A DNA stretch of 64,000 bases, taken from ZC4RG20 sp963782445. GTDB lineage: Bacteria > Pseudomonadota > Gammaproteobacteria > Steroidobacterales > Rariloculaceae. The notes under the pieces are model-generated. The model saw only the letters and a program-made list of their open reading frames with translations. It had not been told where the DNA came from and searched no databases. The position numbers and the translations under genes were made by a program. The DNA is taken from assembly GCA_963782445.1 (NCBI GenBank), contig CAWAJM010000001.1:1302001-1366000 (forward strand), written 5' to 3'. Below are positions 17,125 through 28,028 of this stretch, one piece after another; within the stretch, counting starts at the first letter, position 1, and every line of letters begins with the position of its first letter.

Positions 17125-18645
17125 TCAGCGCGGCTTCTCGCGCCGGCGCCGGGCCCGTTCGACGGCGGCCGCGACGGCATCGCGGCCGCCGTCCTCGCCG
17201 TTGCGGACGTCCCGCCGCAGGGCTTCCTGCGACTCGCGGCTGCGCGCCGCCTCGTGCTCGCGGCGGCGTTCGCGCCGCTCGAAACGCCGCTCGGCCTCGG
17301 CCGAGCGCTGCGCGCGCCGCTCGTGCGCGGCGTAGGCGCGCTTTGCGGCGCGAAAGCTCCCGGTCAGCTCGATGCGGCTCGGACAGGCCACGTCGCAACA
17401 GCCGCACTCGATGCAGTCGGCCAGTCCGAGGTCCGCGAGCGCGTTCATGTCGCCGGTGCGCGCCGCGACGAGGAGTTGCTGCGGCAGGAGCCGGGCCGGA
17501 CAGGCGACCGCGCAGTCGCCGCAGCGGATGCAGGGCCAGGCGTCCCCGCCGCTGCGGACCTCGGCCGGGCGCGCCGCAATAATGCAGTTCGTGGCCTTCG
17601 TCACGGGCAGGTCGTCGGTCGGCAGGGCATAGCCCATCATGCTGCCGCCGTGGATGAGCCGGGCGACGTCCTCGCTATAGCCGCCGCAACGCTCGACGAG
17701 CCAGGCGATCGGGGTGCCGATCGGCACTTCGAGGTTCTGCGGCTCGGCTACGCCGCCGCCCGTGACCGTCACGATGCGCGCCACGAGCGGTTCGGCGCGC
17801 GTCGCGAGCCGGTACAGCGCTGCGGCCGTGCCGACGTTCTGGCACAGGAAGCCGAGGTCGCCCGGCAGGCCGCCGCTCGGCACCTGCGCGCCCGTGAGCA
17901 GCTCGATGAGCTGGCGTTCGCCGCCGGCCGGGTAGACCGTCGGCACCTCCGCGAGCCGCAGGCGCTCGTCGGCTGTCGCCCGTGCGGCCGCCGCAATGGC
18001 CCGTACCGCTTCCGGCTTGTCCCGCTCGATCGCGATGATGCAGCTCGGTGCGCAGAGGAGATCGGCGAGCAGGCGTGCGCCGCCGACCACGTCCTCGGGT
18101 GCTTCGCGCATGAGCAGGTCGTCGCAGCTGATATAAGGCTCGCACTCGGCGCCGTTGACGACGAGCAGGCGACAGGCTTCGAGCGCGGCGAGCTTCGCGG
18201 CCGTCGGGAACACGGCGCCGCCGAGCCCCGCGAGCCCGCCCTCGGCGATGCGGCGGAGCTGCGCCTCGCGCTCCGCGGGCCAGGCCCGCGCCGAGGCCGC
18301 CGGCCGCAAGGCCCGATCCTCGCCGTCTGTCTCGATGACGATGCACGGCGAGCGCCGCAGTCCGCTGCCGCCGGGCACGAGCCGCTCCTCGATCCGGATC
18401 ACGCGGCCCGAGCTCGGGGCGTGCGCGGCGGCCGCGGCGCCGGGACCGGTCAGCGGCTGCCCTTTCAGAACGCGCTCGCCGACGCCCACGAGCGGCTCGC
18501 CGACCGGCCCCGCGTGTTGCCCCAGCGCGACGATGAGCTGCGGCGGCACGAGCCCGCGCGCGATCGGACGCGCCGTCGACGCCGCTTTGTGGGCGGCGAG
18601 GCGCAAGCCGCCGACGAGGAAGCGATCGAGCGTGATCTCAAGCAC
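17125..18645 (-). CDS. rsxC: Electron transport complex subunit RsxC/RnfC
   Basis: A 506-residue peripheral subunit that accepts electrons from NADH through FMN and two [4Fe-4S] clusters. The N-terminal barrel ('PLVGVGERVLKGQPLTG'), the glycine-rich NADH/FMN region ('GLAGLGGAVFPTAAKL') and the tandem ferredoxin motifs 'CIRCGDCAVACP' and 'CIECGCCDVACPS' are all present. The C-terminal tail is rich in Arg, Glu and Ala and ends soon after the clusters, without the long Ala/Lys repeats of enterobacterial RsxC. It overlaps rsxB by 8 bp. Confidence 0.95.
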   Translation of the reverse strand: MLEITLDRFLVGGLRLAAHKAASTARPIARGLVPPQLIVALGQHAGPVGEPLVGVGERVLKGQPLTGPGAAAAAHAPSSGRVIRIEERLVPGGSGLRRSPCIVIETDGEDRALRPAASARAWPAEREAQLRRIAEGGLAGLGGAVFPTAAKLAALEACRLLVVNGAECEPYISCDDLLMREAPEDVVGGARLLADLLCAPSCIIAIERDKPEAVRAIAAAARATADERLRLAEVPTVYPAGGERQLIELLTGAQVPSGGLPGDLGFLCQNVGTAAALYRLATRAEPLVARIVTVTGGGVAEPQNLEVPIGTPIAWLVERCGGYSEDVARLIHGGSMMGYALPTDDLPVTKATNCIIAARPAEVRSGGDAWPCIRCGDCAVACPARLLPQQLLVAARTGDMNALADLGLADCIECGCCDVACPSRIELTGSFRAAKRAYAAHERRAQRSAEAERRFERRERRREHEAARSRESQEALRRDVRNGEDGGRDAVAAAVERARRRREKPR

Positions 18646-19135
18646 TGCGCGGCACCAGCCGGATGCAGTCGACGGGGCAAGGGGCGAGACAGAGCTCGCA
18701 GCCCGTGCATTCGGCCGCGACGACCGTGTGCATCATTTGCGGAAGCCCGACAATCGCGTCCACGGGACAGGCTCGGGCGCAGAGATTGCAGCCGATGCAG
18801 CCGTCTTCCTCGATGCGCGCGACGCGCTCCATGCTCGCTTGGCCGAGGCTTTCGTCGAGCGGCGGCGCCTCGCGGCCGAGCAGCGCGGCCAGTGCGGCGA
18901 TCGTCCCGCTGCCCCCGGGCGGACAGCGGTTGATCTCGGCAGTCCCGCTTGCGATGGCTTCGGCATAGGGCCGGCAGCCTGGGTAGCCGCACTGGGCGCA
19001 TTGGATGCGGGGCAGCAGGCGCTCGATGTGCGCGGCCGCATCGTCCTGGGCGGCCGGCCAGAGCTCGGCGGCCGCGACCAGCACGCCCGCGAGCACGAGG
19101 GCGAGGCCGGTCAGGGCCGCGATGCCGGTCAGCAT
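18638..19135 (-). CDS. rsxB: Electron transport complex subunit RsxB/RnfB (ferredoxin)
   Basis: A 165-residue ferredoxin-type subunit. It has an N-terminal membrane anchor, then the Fe-S domain 'IQCAQCGYPGCRPYAEAI'. Two [4Fe-4S] motifs follow, 'GCIGCNLCARACPVDAIV' and 'CTGCELCLAPCPVDCI'. It shuttles electrons between the membrane core and the rest of the complex. An 84-bp gap separates it from rsxA, the only sizeable gap inside the operon. Confidence 0.95.
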   Translation of the reverse strand: MLTGIAALTGLALVLAGVLVAAAELWPAAQDDAAAHIERLLPRIQCAQCGYPGCRPYAEAIASGTAEINRCPPGGSGTIAALAALLGREAPPLDESLGQASMERVARIEEDGCIGCNLCARACPVDAIVGLPQMMHTVVAAECTGCELCLAPCPVDCIRLVPRSA

Positions 19136-19219
19136 GGGCCTGGCCGGCGCCTCGTGGGGCTGCCCGCGGTCCTGCGCGCGGGCCGGCCGGCGGACGAAGT
19201 CGCGGGCGGCGGCGCCATG

Positions 19220-19798
19220 TCAGAGCCGCGCGAAGCCGGAAAAGCCCAGAAACGCGAGTGACATGATTCCGGCGGTCACCAGCGCAATCGCGTGACCGCG
19301 GAATGGCGCGGGTACGTCCGCCTGCTCGAGGCGCTCGCGCAGGCCGCCGAGCATCGCGAGGACGAGGCCGAAGCCGAGCGCTGCTCCGGCGCCGTAGAAC
19401 AGCGCGGCGACGAGGCTGCGCGCGGCCGTCGAGTTCAGCAAGGCGACACCGAGCACGGCGCAGTTGCTCGCGATGAGCGGAATGTAGAGGCCGAGCACGC
19501 GGTAGAGCACGGGCGAGAGCCGGCGCACGAGCAGCTCGGTGAGCTGCACGGCCGCGCCGATCACGAGGATGAAAGCGATGAGCCGCAGGTACTCGAGACC
19601 GAAAGGCGCGAGCAGCCAGTGATCGACGAGATAGGAGAGCCCCGAGGCCGTCGTCAGCACGAGACCCGTGGCGAGGCCCATGCCGATGGCGCCCTCGACG
19701 TGCTTGGAAGCGCCCATGAACGGGCACAGCCCGAGGAACTGGACGAGCACGAAGTTGTTGACGAGGGCGGCCGCGATGACGATCAGCGCGAGGTGCAT
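19220..19798 (-). CDS. rsxA: Electron transport complex subunit RsxA/RnfA
   Basis: A 192-residue, six-helix inner-membrane subunit, first of the rsxABCDGE series. 'NNFVLVQFLGLCPFMGASK' and 'GLYIPLIASNCAVLGVAL' are diagnostic and carry the Cys pair of the intramembrane cluster. The complex either drives NADH/ferredoxin-type electron transfer with ion pumping or, as in E. coli, keeps SoxR reduced; which role applies here is not shown by the sequence. The start is two bases past the metG stop, so metG and rsx are likely one transcript. Confidence 0.96.
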   Translation of the reverse strand: MHLALIVIAAALVNNFVLVQFLGLCPFMGASKHVEGAIGMGLATGLVLTTASGLSYLVDHWLLAPFGLEYLRLIAFILVIGAAVQLTELLVRRLSPVLYRVLGLYIPLIASNCAVLGVALLNSTAARSLVAALFYGAGAALGFGLVLAMLGGLRERLEQADVPAPFRGHAIALVTAGIMSLAFLGFSGFARL

Positions 19799-19800
19799 CG

Positions 19801-21858
<2,058 letters not shown>

Positions 21859-21901
21859 GATCGGGACTCCAGCGGCAAGGCCCAATTATGCCGAAAAAGA
21901 A

Positions 21902-22029
21902 GAAAAGGGGTCAGAGCCCTTTTTCACCGGCGGTTGGAGGAAGAGGGGTCAGAGCCCTTTTTCGCCGGCACCGACGTCGGCAGGCGGCTGGGGCGGTGAT
22001 CGGCGAAAAAGGGCTCTGACCCCTTTTTC
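21902..22029. repeat. REP-type cluster: two direct copies and one inverted copy
   Basis: Three copies of the GGGGTCAGAGCCC element lie between metG and the downstream PilT-family gene. Two are in the plus orientation (about 21902-21925 and 21941-21966) and one is inverted (22004-22029). The outer pair can form a long hairpin with A and T runs at the ends, and may terminate the kinase-PilT transcript reading towards metG. Same family as 3395-3483. Confidence 0.85.
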
Positions 22030-22035
22030 TATACG

Positions 22036-23094
22036 CTACGTGACGTCTTTGACGGCCTCGAACTTCGACTTGTCGAAGGCCTGCAGGTAAGCCTCCCTGC
22101 CGGCGATCGCGCCCTCGTCCAGCAGGCGCTTGAGCGAGCCGTCCATCGTGCACATGCCCGCGGCCGCGCTCGACTGCAGGACGTTCTCGAGCTGCTCGAG
22201 CTTGCCCTGCCGGATCAGGTTGGCGACGGCCGACGTGTTGATGAGGATCTCGAGCGCCGCCGCGCGCCCGCTGCCGTCCTTTTTCTTTAGAAGCTGCTGC
22301 GAGACGACGCCGCGCAGCGAGGTCGAGAGCATGTTGCGGATATGGTCCTGCTTGTCGGCGGGGAAGATGTTCACGACGCGGTCGATGGTCGCGGCGGCGC
22401 CGTTGGTGTGCAGCGTGCCCATGACGAGCACGCCCATCTCGGCGGCCGTCATCGCGATGCTCATGGTCTCGAGGTCGCGGAGCTCGCCGACGAGGATGGC
22501 GTCCGGGTCCTCGCGCAGGGCCGAGTGCAGCGCGTCGGCGAAGGAGGCGCTGTGCAGCCCGACTTCCCGCTGGCTGATCAGGCATTGAATGCGCTCGTGC
22601 ACGAACTCGATCGGATCCTCGATCGTCAGGATGTGACCCTTGAGCCGCTTGTTGATAGCGTCGATCATCGCGGCCAGTGTCGTGGACTTGCCGGAGCCCG
22701 TCTTGCCCGTCACGAGGATCAGGCCGCGCGTCGCGCGCGTCATCTGCTCGAGCGCCGGCGGCATGTTGAGCTCCTCGAGCGTGAGCGCCTTCGACGGAAT
22801 GCCGCGGAACACGGCGCCGATGCCGTTCAGATGCCGGAACACGTTGACGCGGAAGCGTGCGATCTCGGGTATCGTGTGCGCGAAGTCGGCCGAATCGTGG
22901 GCGTTGTACTGGTCGACGGAGCTCTTGCTCATGATCTCGAGCAGCGCGCTGCCGAGCTCCTCGCCGTCGAGCGGCTGGTTCTGCAGCGTGATGAGATCGC
23001 CGTTGACGCGCATGCGCGGCGGGTCGCCCGCGATCAGGTGCAGGTCCGAGCCCTTGCGCATGTGCATGCTGCGCAGCAGCTCGTCGATGTTCAT
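22036..23094 (-). CDS. PilT/PilU-family twitching motility ATPase (second copy of a pair)
   Basis: A 352-residue secretion-type ATPase that should form a hexamer driving type IV pilus retraction. It has the Walker A 'LVTGKTGSGKSTTLAAMID', an Asp box 'ILTIEDPIEFVHE', the Walker B region 'DPDAILVGELRD' and the His box 'GTLHTNGAA'. Near the C-terminus 'SAVANLIRQGK' resembles PilT's AIRNLIRE retraction motif. The ATG overlaps the stop of the first ATPase by four bases. The stop lies 7 bp from a REP cluster. Confidence 0.9.
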   Translation of the reverse strand: MNIDELLRSMHMRKGSDLHLIAGDPPRMRVNGDLITLQNQPLDGEELGSALLEIMSKSSVDQYNAHDSADFAHTIPEIARFRVNVFRHLNGIGAVFRGIPSKALTLEELNMPPALEQMTRATRGLILVTGKTGSGKSTTLAAMIDAINKRLKGHILTIEDPIEFVHERIQCLISQREVGLHSASFADALHSALREDPDAILVGELRDLETMSIAMTAAEMGVLVMGTLHTNGAAATIDRVVNIFPADKQDHIRNMLSTSLRGVVSQQLLKKKDGSGRAAALEILINTSAVANLIRQGKLEQLENVLQSSAAAGMCTMDGSLKRLLDEGAIAGREAYLQAFDKSKFEAVKDVT

Positions 23095-24185
23095 CGGCCG
23101 ACGGCCTCCGAGCTCGGGAGCACCGTCGTATCGGTCACGAAGCGCTCGAACTTCTTCCTGTCCGTCGCGTAGCGGTAGGCGTCGTCCGGATCGATCTGCC
23201 GCTTCGTGATCGCGTCGAGCAGGGCCTGGTCCATGAGCTGCATGCCGAGGTCCTTGCCCGTCTGCAGCTGCGCGGGGATCTGATGTGTCTGCTCGGACAT
23301 GATGAGCTTCGCGATGGCCCGCGTCATGACCATGACCTCGACGACCGCGCGGCGGCCTCTGCCGTCGGGCGTCTTGACGAGGTACTGCGTGACGACGGCA
23401 TGCAGGCTGTGCGCCAGGAAGCTCTTGGTCTGCTCGCGCTGGTCGGTCGGCAACGCGTCGATGACACGGTCGATGGACTTGACCGCTCCGGTCGTATGCA
23501 GCGTGCCGAGCACGAGATGCCCCGTCTCGGCCGCCGTCATGGCCATGCTGATCGTCTCGGCGTCGCGCAGCTCGCCGACGAGGATCACGTCCGGGTCCTC
23601 GCGCAGCGCGGCGCGCACGCCGTCCGCGAAGCTGCGGATATGGGTCCCGAGCTCGCGCTGCACGACCTGCGAGCGCTTGCTCGGGTGCACGAACTCGATC
23701 GGGTCCTCGAGGCTGATGATGTTGAGGCTGCGCGTCGTGTTCAGGTGATCGATCATCGCGGCCAGCGTCGTGGACTTGCCCGTGCCCGTCGACCCGGTCA
23801 CGAGCACCATGCCCTGGTGCTCATCGCAGAGCCGCGTGATCACGGGCGGCAGCCCGAGCGAGTCGAGCGACGGGATCTGCGTCGGGATGAAGCGGAACGT
23901 CGCGCCGAGGCCGGTGGCCTTGCGGTAGACGTTGACTCGGAAGCGGCCGCCCTCGGAGCTCACGTAGGAGAAATCGAGATCGTGCCCGCCCCCGAACCGT
24001 GTCTTCTGCGACTCCGTCAGGATTTCGTCGATGTAGCCCTCGAGCTCGGTGTCCCGCAGATCGCGAAACTTGATGGGCATCAGGTCCCCGTGCAGCCGCA
24101 GCATCGGGGGCACGCCGACGGCGAGGTGGACGTTGGAGCAGCCTTGCGCGAGGCCGAGCTTGAGAAAGGCGTCGATGCGTGCCAT
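23091..24185 (-). CDS. PilT/PilU-family twitching motility ATPase (first copy of a pair)
   Basis: A 364-residue ATPase of the PilT family. It shows the Walker A 'LVTGSTGTGKSTTLAAMID', 'NIISLEDPIEFVHPS', 'DPDVILVGELRDAETISM' and 'GTLHTTGAVKSIDRVIDAL'. The N-terminus 'MARIDAFLKLGLAQGCSNVH' replaces the usual ASDLH motif with CSNVH. It is clearly distinct from the neighbouring copy, so this is an old duplication or a PilT-PilU pair. The start lies 4 bp behind the HEAT-repeat kinase gene. Confidence 0.9.
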   Translation of the reverse strand: MARIDAFLKLGLAQGCSNVHLAVGVPPMLRLHGDLMPIKFRDLRDTELEGYIDEILTESQKTRFGGGHDLDFSYVSSEGGRFRVNVYRKATGLGATFRFIPTQIPSLDSLGLPPVITRLCDEHQGMVLVTGSTGTGKSTTLAAMIDHLNTTRSLNIISLEDPIEFVHPSKRSQVVQRELGTHIRSFADGVRAALREDPDVILVGELRDAETISMAMTAAETGHLVLGTLHTTGAVKSIDRVIDALPTDQREQTKSFLAHSLHAVVTQYLVKTPDGRGRRAVVEVMVMTRAIAKLIMSEQTHQIPAQLQTGKDLGMQLMDQALLDAITKRQIDPDDAYRYATDRKKFERFVTDTTVLPSSEAVGR

Positions 24186-24189
24186 ACGG

Positions 24190-26646
24190 TCAGGCGAGCT
24201 TCGGCAACACGTGCGCGAGCGCGTCCTTGAATTCCTCCATCGAGGCGTAGCGCTTGTTCTTGTCCACGGACATGGCCTTGCCGACGATCTCGGCGAGCTC
24301 GGCCGGCACCTTCGGGTTGGCCTCGGCCAGCGGGGCGGCCTTGCCCTGAACGTGCTGGTACATGACGGACATATGGTCGCCGCGGCTGTACGGCGGCGTG
24401 CCGGCCAGCATCTCGTAGAGGATCACGCCGAGGCTGTAAATGTCCGCGCGCTCGTCGACCTTCTTGCCGAGAATCTGCTCGGGCGCCATGTACTTCGGCG
24501 AGCCGATCACGTAGCCGGTCTTCGTGAGCTGGGTATCGCCGCTTTTCGCGGCGGCCGCAACGCCGAAATCCACGATCTTGAGCAAACCCTCGTCGTTGAT
24601 CAGGATGTTCGCGGGCTTGAGATCGCGGTGAATGATGCCCTGCTGGTGCGCATGGATCATGCCGACGCAGATGTCCATCGCGTACCCCGCCGCCTTCTTC
24701 GGATTCATGGGCTTCTCGTTCGCGATTTCCGTCCCGAGCGTATGGGAGGGGAAATATTCCATTGAGATCGCGTAGCCGCCCGAGACGTAGAGAAAATCGT
24801 AGATGCGGATGACGTTCTTGTGCGTGATGCGGCGCGAGTAGCGCAGCTCGTGCACGAAGCGCTTCATCATCTCCTCGTCCGAGGCGACGTTCGGATTCAG
24901 GAACTTCAGAATCAGCCGCTCCTCGACGACGGTATCCTCGACGAGCACGACAGTGCCGAACGCGCCCTTGCCGATCTTCTGGATGAACTTGTAGCGCCCC
25001 TCGATCAGATCGCCGGCCTGCAGCGCCGCCAAGTCGAGCCCCGGCGCCCCCGGGTCCGGTCCGACGTCGGCGTCTTCGATGAGCAGCGTCCGGGCCGTCG
25101 AGCCCGTCGACGGCGGCGGCGGGGGCGCCTCGTGCGCGGGCGCGGCAGGGCCGGAGCGGGACGTGGGGGGGGCTGAGGCCGCGCCGAGCGTGCCCGTGGC
25201 CGCGAACTGTCCGCTTGCGGCCGTGCGGCCGTCGAGCTTCTGCAGGGCCCGCGCGGCGGCCCGGGCCACCGTGTCGTCGCCGGCCGCGCCGACCTGCTGA
25301 AGATGGGCGCGGACCACGTCGCTGCTGCGCTCCTCGGCGAGCTCGGCCGAGGCCGTGATCGCCGCCACGCGCACGTCTTTCTCGGGGCGCTGCAGATAGG
25401 GCAGGATCTTCGGCAGCACCTGGGAGTCGCCGACCTTGCCGAGCGCGCGGATCGCGACCGAGAGCGAACGGTCGTTGCGCGCCATCATCTTGAGCAGCGC
25501 GGGCACGGCCTTCGAGTCGCCGATCTCGCCGAGCGCGTCGGCCGCGCGCTCGCTGACCCACCAGTCGGCATCCTGTGTGGCGACGATGAGCTGATCGACG
25601 GCGCGCTTATCCTTGCACGTGTTGAGTATTTCGATCGCCGCGCGGCGGATGTTCTCGTCCTTGTCCTTGATGAGCTCGAGCACGGCGTCGACGACGCGCC
25701 GATCGCCGATGCGGGCCAGCGCGTCCGAGGCCCGGGCCCGCACCCACCAGTCGTCGTCGGCGATGGCCTCGAGCAGATATTTCACGCTGCTCGTCGTGCC
25801 GATCTCGTTCAGCACCTCGACGGCCGCGCGCCGGCTGAATTCGTTCTCGGCCTTGAGCGCGGGCAGCAGGTACTTGACCGTGTCGGGATCGTTGATCTGG
25901 ACGATGATGTCGCCGGCCTTGTTCATGACGTTGATGTCGCCGTCGAGCAGCAGCGAGCAGACCAGGGCCGTATCGGGTGTGCCGTGCAGTTTCGGGATGG
26001 CCGTGAGCGCGGCCTGGCGCACGAGCTTGTTCGGGTCCTTGAGCTGTTCCTGCACGACGCGATGTACTTCCGGCGCGTCGAACCGCGTGATCGTGTTGAT
26101 CAGGTGCATCTTGACGACCGGGTCCTTGCCGTCCATGCGGCCGATGAGATCCGGGACGAGCTCCTCGGTCGCGGCCTCGTCGATGAGCTTGAACACGGCC
26201 GCCTTTTCGTTCGGCTGCAGGTAATAGAGCTGAGCCAACAGCTGGCGGACGTTGAGGCGGTCCTTGTGGGCCGTCAGGATCTCGACGATGGCCGACTTGG
26301 AGTAGTCGTCCTCCGCCAGCAGATCGACGAGCCGGTTCACGTTGAAGCGCCTGCTGCTCGACAGCGCCCAGGCCGTGCCGTGGACGGTGCGCGGCTCGGA
26401 ATCGGCGAGGCCGCGGGCGACGAGGTGCAGCGTCTTGTCGCTGACGAGCGAGCTCAGGATATCGACGAACTCGACGGTTTGTTTTCGGTCCGCCGAGGCG
26501 AGCGCATCGAGGATCTTCGGGATGGCGCCCGTGCCGAGCTTGGCAAGTTTCTGCAGCGCCCTCTTCGCGGCCGGCGAGGAAGGATCGGGCTGGTCCTGGA
26601 TCTGCGAGATGAGCCGGTCCGCTTGTATGGAAGTGATGAAATTCAT
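24190..26646 (-). CDS. HEAT-repeat protein fused to a Ser/Thr protein kinase
   Basis: An 818-residue fusion. Residues 1 to about 470 are a run of HEAT/armadillo-type helical repeats with recurring 'DDWWVRARASDALARIGD'-like units. A Pro/Ala-rich linker follows, then a Hanks-type kinase from about residue 545. Kinase hallmarks are intact: 'IGKGAFGTVVLVED', the Lys of 'RLILKFLNP', 'HRDLKPANILIN', 'IVDFGVAAA' and 'GSPKYMAPEQI'. No membrane segment was seen, so it is probably cytosolic. The ATG at 26646 begins 'MNFITSIQADRLIS'; the longer frame adds a basic leader with no visible ribosome site. It is first in an operon with two PilT-family ATPases. Confidence 0.92.
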   Translation of the reverse strand: MNFITSIQADRLISQIQDQPDPSSPAAKRALQKLAKLGTGAIPKILDALASADRKQTVEFVDILSSLVSDKTLHLVARGLADSEPRTVHGTAWALSSSRRFNVNRLVDLLAEDDYSKSAIVEILTAHKDRLNVRQLLAQLYYLQPNEKAAVFKLIDEAATEELVPDLIGRMDGKDPVVKMHLINTITRFDAPEVHRVVQEQLKDPNKLVRQAALTAIPKLHGTPDTALVCSLLLDGDINVMNKAGDIIVQINDPDTVKYLLPALKAENEFSRRAAVEVLNEIGTTSSVKYLLEAIADDDWWVRARASDALARIGDRRVVDAVLELIKDKDENIRRAAIEILNTCKDKRAVDQLIVATQDADWWVSERAADALGEIGDSKAVPALLKMMARNDRSLSVAIRALGKVGDSQVLPKILPYLQRPEKDVRVAAITASAELAEERSSDVVRAHLQQVGAAGDDTVARAAARALQKLDGRTAASGQFAATGTLGAASAPPTSRSGPAAPAHEAPPPPPSTGSTARTLLIEDADVGPDPGAPGLDLAALQAGDLIEGRYKFIQKIGKGAFGTVVLVEDTVVEERLILKFLNPNVASDEEMMKRFVHELRYSRRITHKNVIRIYDFLYVSGGYAISMEYFPSHTLGTEIANEKPMNPKKAAGYAMDICVGMIHAHQQGIIHRDLKPANILINDEGLLKIVDFGVAAAAKSGDTQLTKTGYVIGSPKYMAPEQILGKKVDERADIYSLGVILYEMLAGTPPYSRGDHMSVMYQHVQGKAAPLAEANPKVPAELAEIVGKAMSVDKNKRYASMEEFKDALAHVLPKLA

Positions 26647-26900
26647 GGGCCCTGGGGAGTGCGCTCCGGGCGTTGGTTTCCTTGTTGGCGACTTTCCGTC
26701 AGCGAGCACGCCGCCGGCCCCGCGCCGCAACGGTTCCCACGCCGCCACGACACCACGTAATCGAGACCTTTCGGCCCGGAATTATGCCACATGCCCCCGG
26801 CCAGAATGTAACGGAAATCACAGGTTTGAGGGCTTGCGATAGGGATCTCCCGCCATAAGGGCACAGGGGCCGCCGGACCTGCCGGGAGGCGCCTTTCGGG

Positions 26901-26906
26901 TACAAT
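26901..26906 (+). promoter_or_regulatory. Candidate -10 box ahead of mrp
   Basis: TACAAT, about 40 bp before the mrp start, in the divergent region between the kinase gene and mrp (26647-26945). No convincing -35 box lies at the right distance, and nothing else was recognised in the region. Confidence 0.3.
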
Positions 26907-26945
26907 CGACGCTCATACGCCACTCCTCGACCCCCCTGCGAGCCC

Positions 26946-28028
26946 ATGACCGACATCGTCCAACGCCTCGAGTCGCACCTTCGTGAATTCGTCGTCCCGC
27001 AGACTGCTCGGCCGCTCGGCGGCCCGGGCAGCGCGTTCGAGGTCGATAGGGCCGGGCGGCGCGTCGAGGTGCGCTTCGGATTCCCGATGGAGCGCGCCCG
27101 TGCCCGCCTGACGGCCGCCCTCGCCGAGCACTGCCGCCCCGTCCAGCCCGAGCCCCTCGAATTCTCGCTGGCGTGGTCCGTGGAGACCCACAGTGTGCAG
27201 CGGGGCCTCAAGCCCATCCCGGGCGTCGCCAACGTCATCGCCGTCGCCTCGGGCAAGGGCGGCGTCGGCAAGTCGACCGTCGCCGTCAACGCGGCCCTCG
27301 CGCTGGCCGCCGAGGGCGGTCGCGTGGGGCTGCTCGACGCCGATATCTACGGTCCGAGCCAGCCGCGCATGCTGGGGCTGATGGGCCAGCGGCCCGAGAC
27401 CCGCGACGGCAAGACGCTCGAGCCGCTCGAGGCCCACGGCCTCAAGGCCATGTCCATCGGCTTTCTCGTCGACGAGAACCAGCCCATGGCCTGGCGCGGG
27501 CCCATGGTGACCTCGGCGCTGAACCAGCTGCTCACGCAAACCCACTGGGGCGAGCTCGACTATCTCGTCGTCGATATGCCCCCTGGCACCGGCGATATCC
27601 AGCTCACGCTCGCCCAGCGAGTCCCGGTCAGCGGTGCCGTCATCGTCACGACGCCCCAGGACATCGCGCTTGCGGATGCCCGCAAGGGGCTCGAGATGTT
27701 CCAGAAGGTCAACGTGCCCGTGCTCGGTATCGTCGAGAACATGAGCATGCATGTATGCTCCAACTGCGGGCATCGCGAAGCCATATTCGGCGCGCACGGC
27801 GGCGAGCGGCTGGGCCGCGACTACGGCGTACCGCTGCTCGGCGCGCTGCCGCTCGACCGGCGCATCCGGGAGGAGACGGATGCGGGCGAGCCGACCGTCG
27901 TGCGTGAGCCCGACGGGCCGCTCGCGCAGAGCTTCGTGGATGCCGCGCTGCGTGCGGCCGGCGAGCTTGCAGCCGCGGCCAAGGACTACAGCCGGCTGTT
28001 CCCCAACATCACCGTCGAGGACGAATGA
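26946..28028 (+). CDS. apbC: Iron-sulfur cluster carrier protein ApbC/Mrp (P-loop NTPase)
   Basis: A 360-residue MRP-family ATPase that holds and delivers [4Fe-4S] clusters. A short N-terminal MIP18-like domain is followed by the deviant Walker A 'ASGKGGVGKSTVAVNAAL', then 'LDYLVVDMPPGTGDIQLT' and the cluster-binding CxxC in 'HVCSNCGHREAIFG'. Length is normal. The stop overlaps the dcd start by four bases. Confidence 0.95.
   Translation: MTDIVQRLESHLREFVVPQTARPLGGPGSAFEVDRAGRRVEVRFGFPMERARARLTAALAEHCRPVQPEPLEFSLAWSVETHSVQRGLKPIPGVANVIAVASGKGGVGKSTVAVNAALALAAEGGRVGLLDADIYGPSQPRMLGLMGQRPETRDGKTLEPLEAHGLKAMSIGFLVDENQPMAWRGPMVTSALNQLLTQTHWGELDYLVVDMPPGTGDIQLTLAQRVPVSGAVIVTTPQDIALADARKGLEMFQKVNVPVLGIVENMSMHVCSNCGHREAIFGAHGGERLGRDYGVPLLGALPLDRRIREETDAGEPTVVREPDGPLAQSFVDAALRAAGELAAAAKDYSRLFPNITVEDE

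Noticed and set aside
16079..17407. 442-codon RsxD with long basic N-terminus
   Set aside because: The extra 96 residues overlap rsxC; ATG 17119 gives the normal family length.
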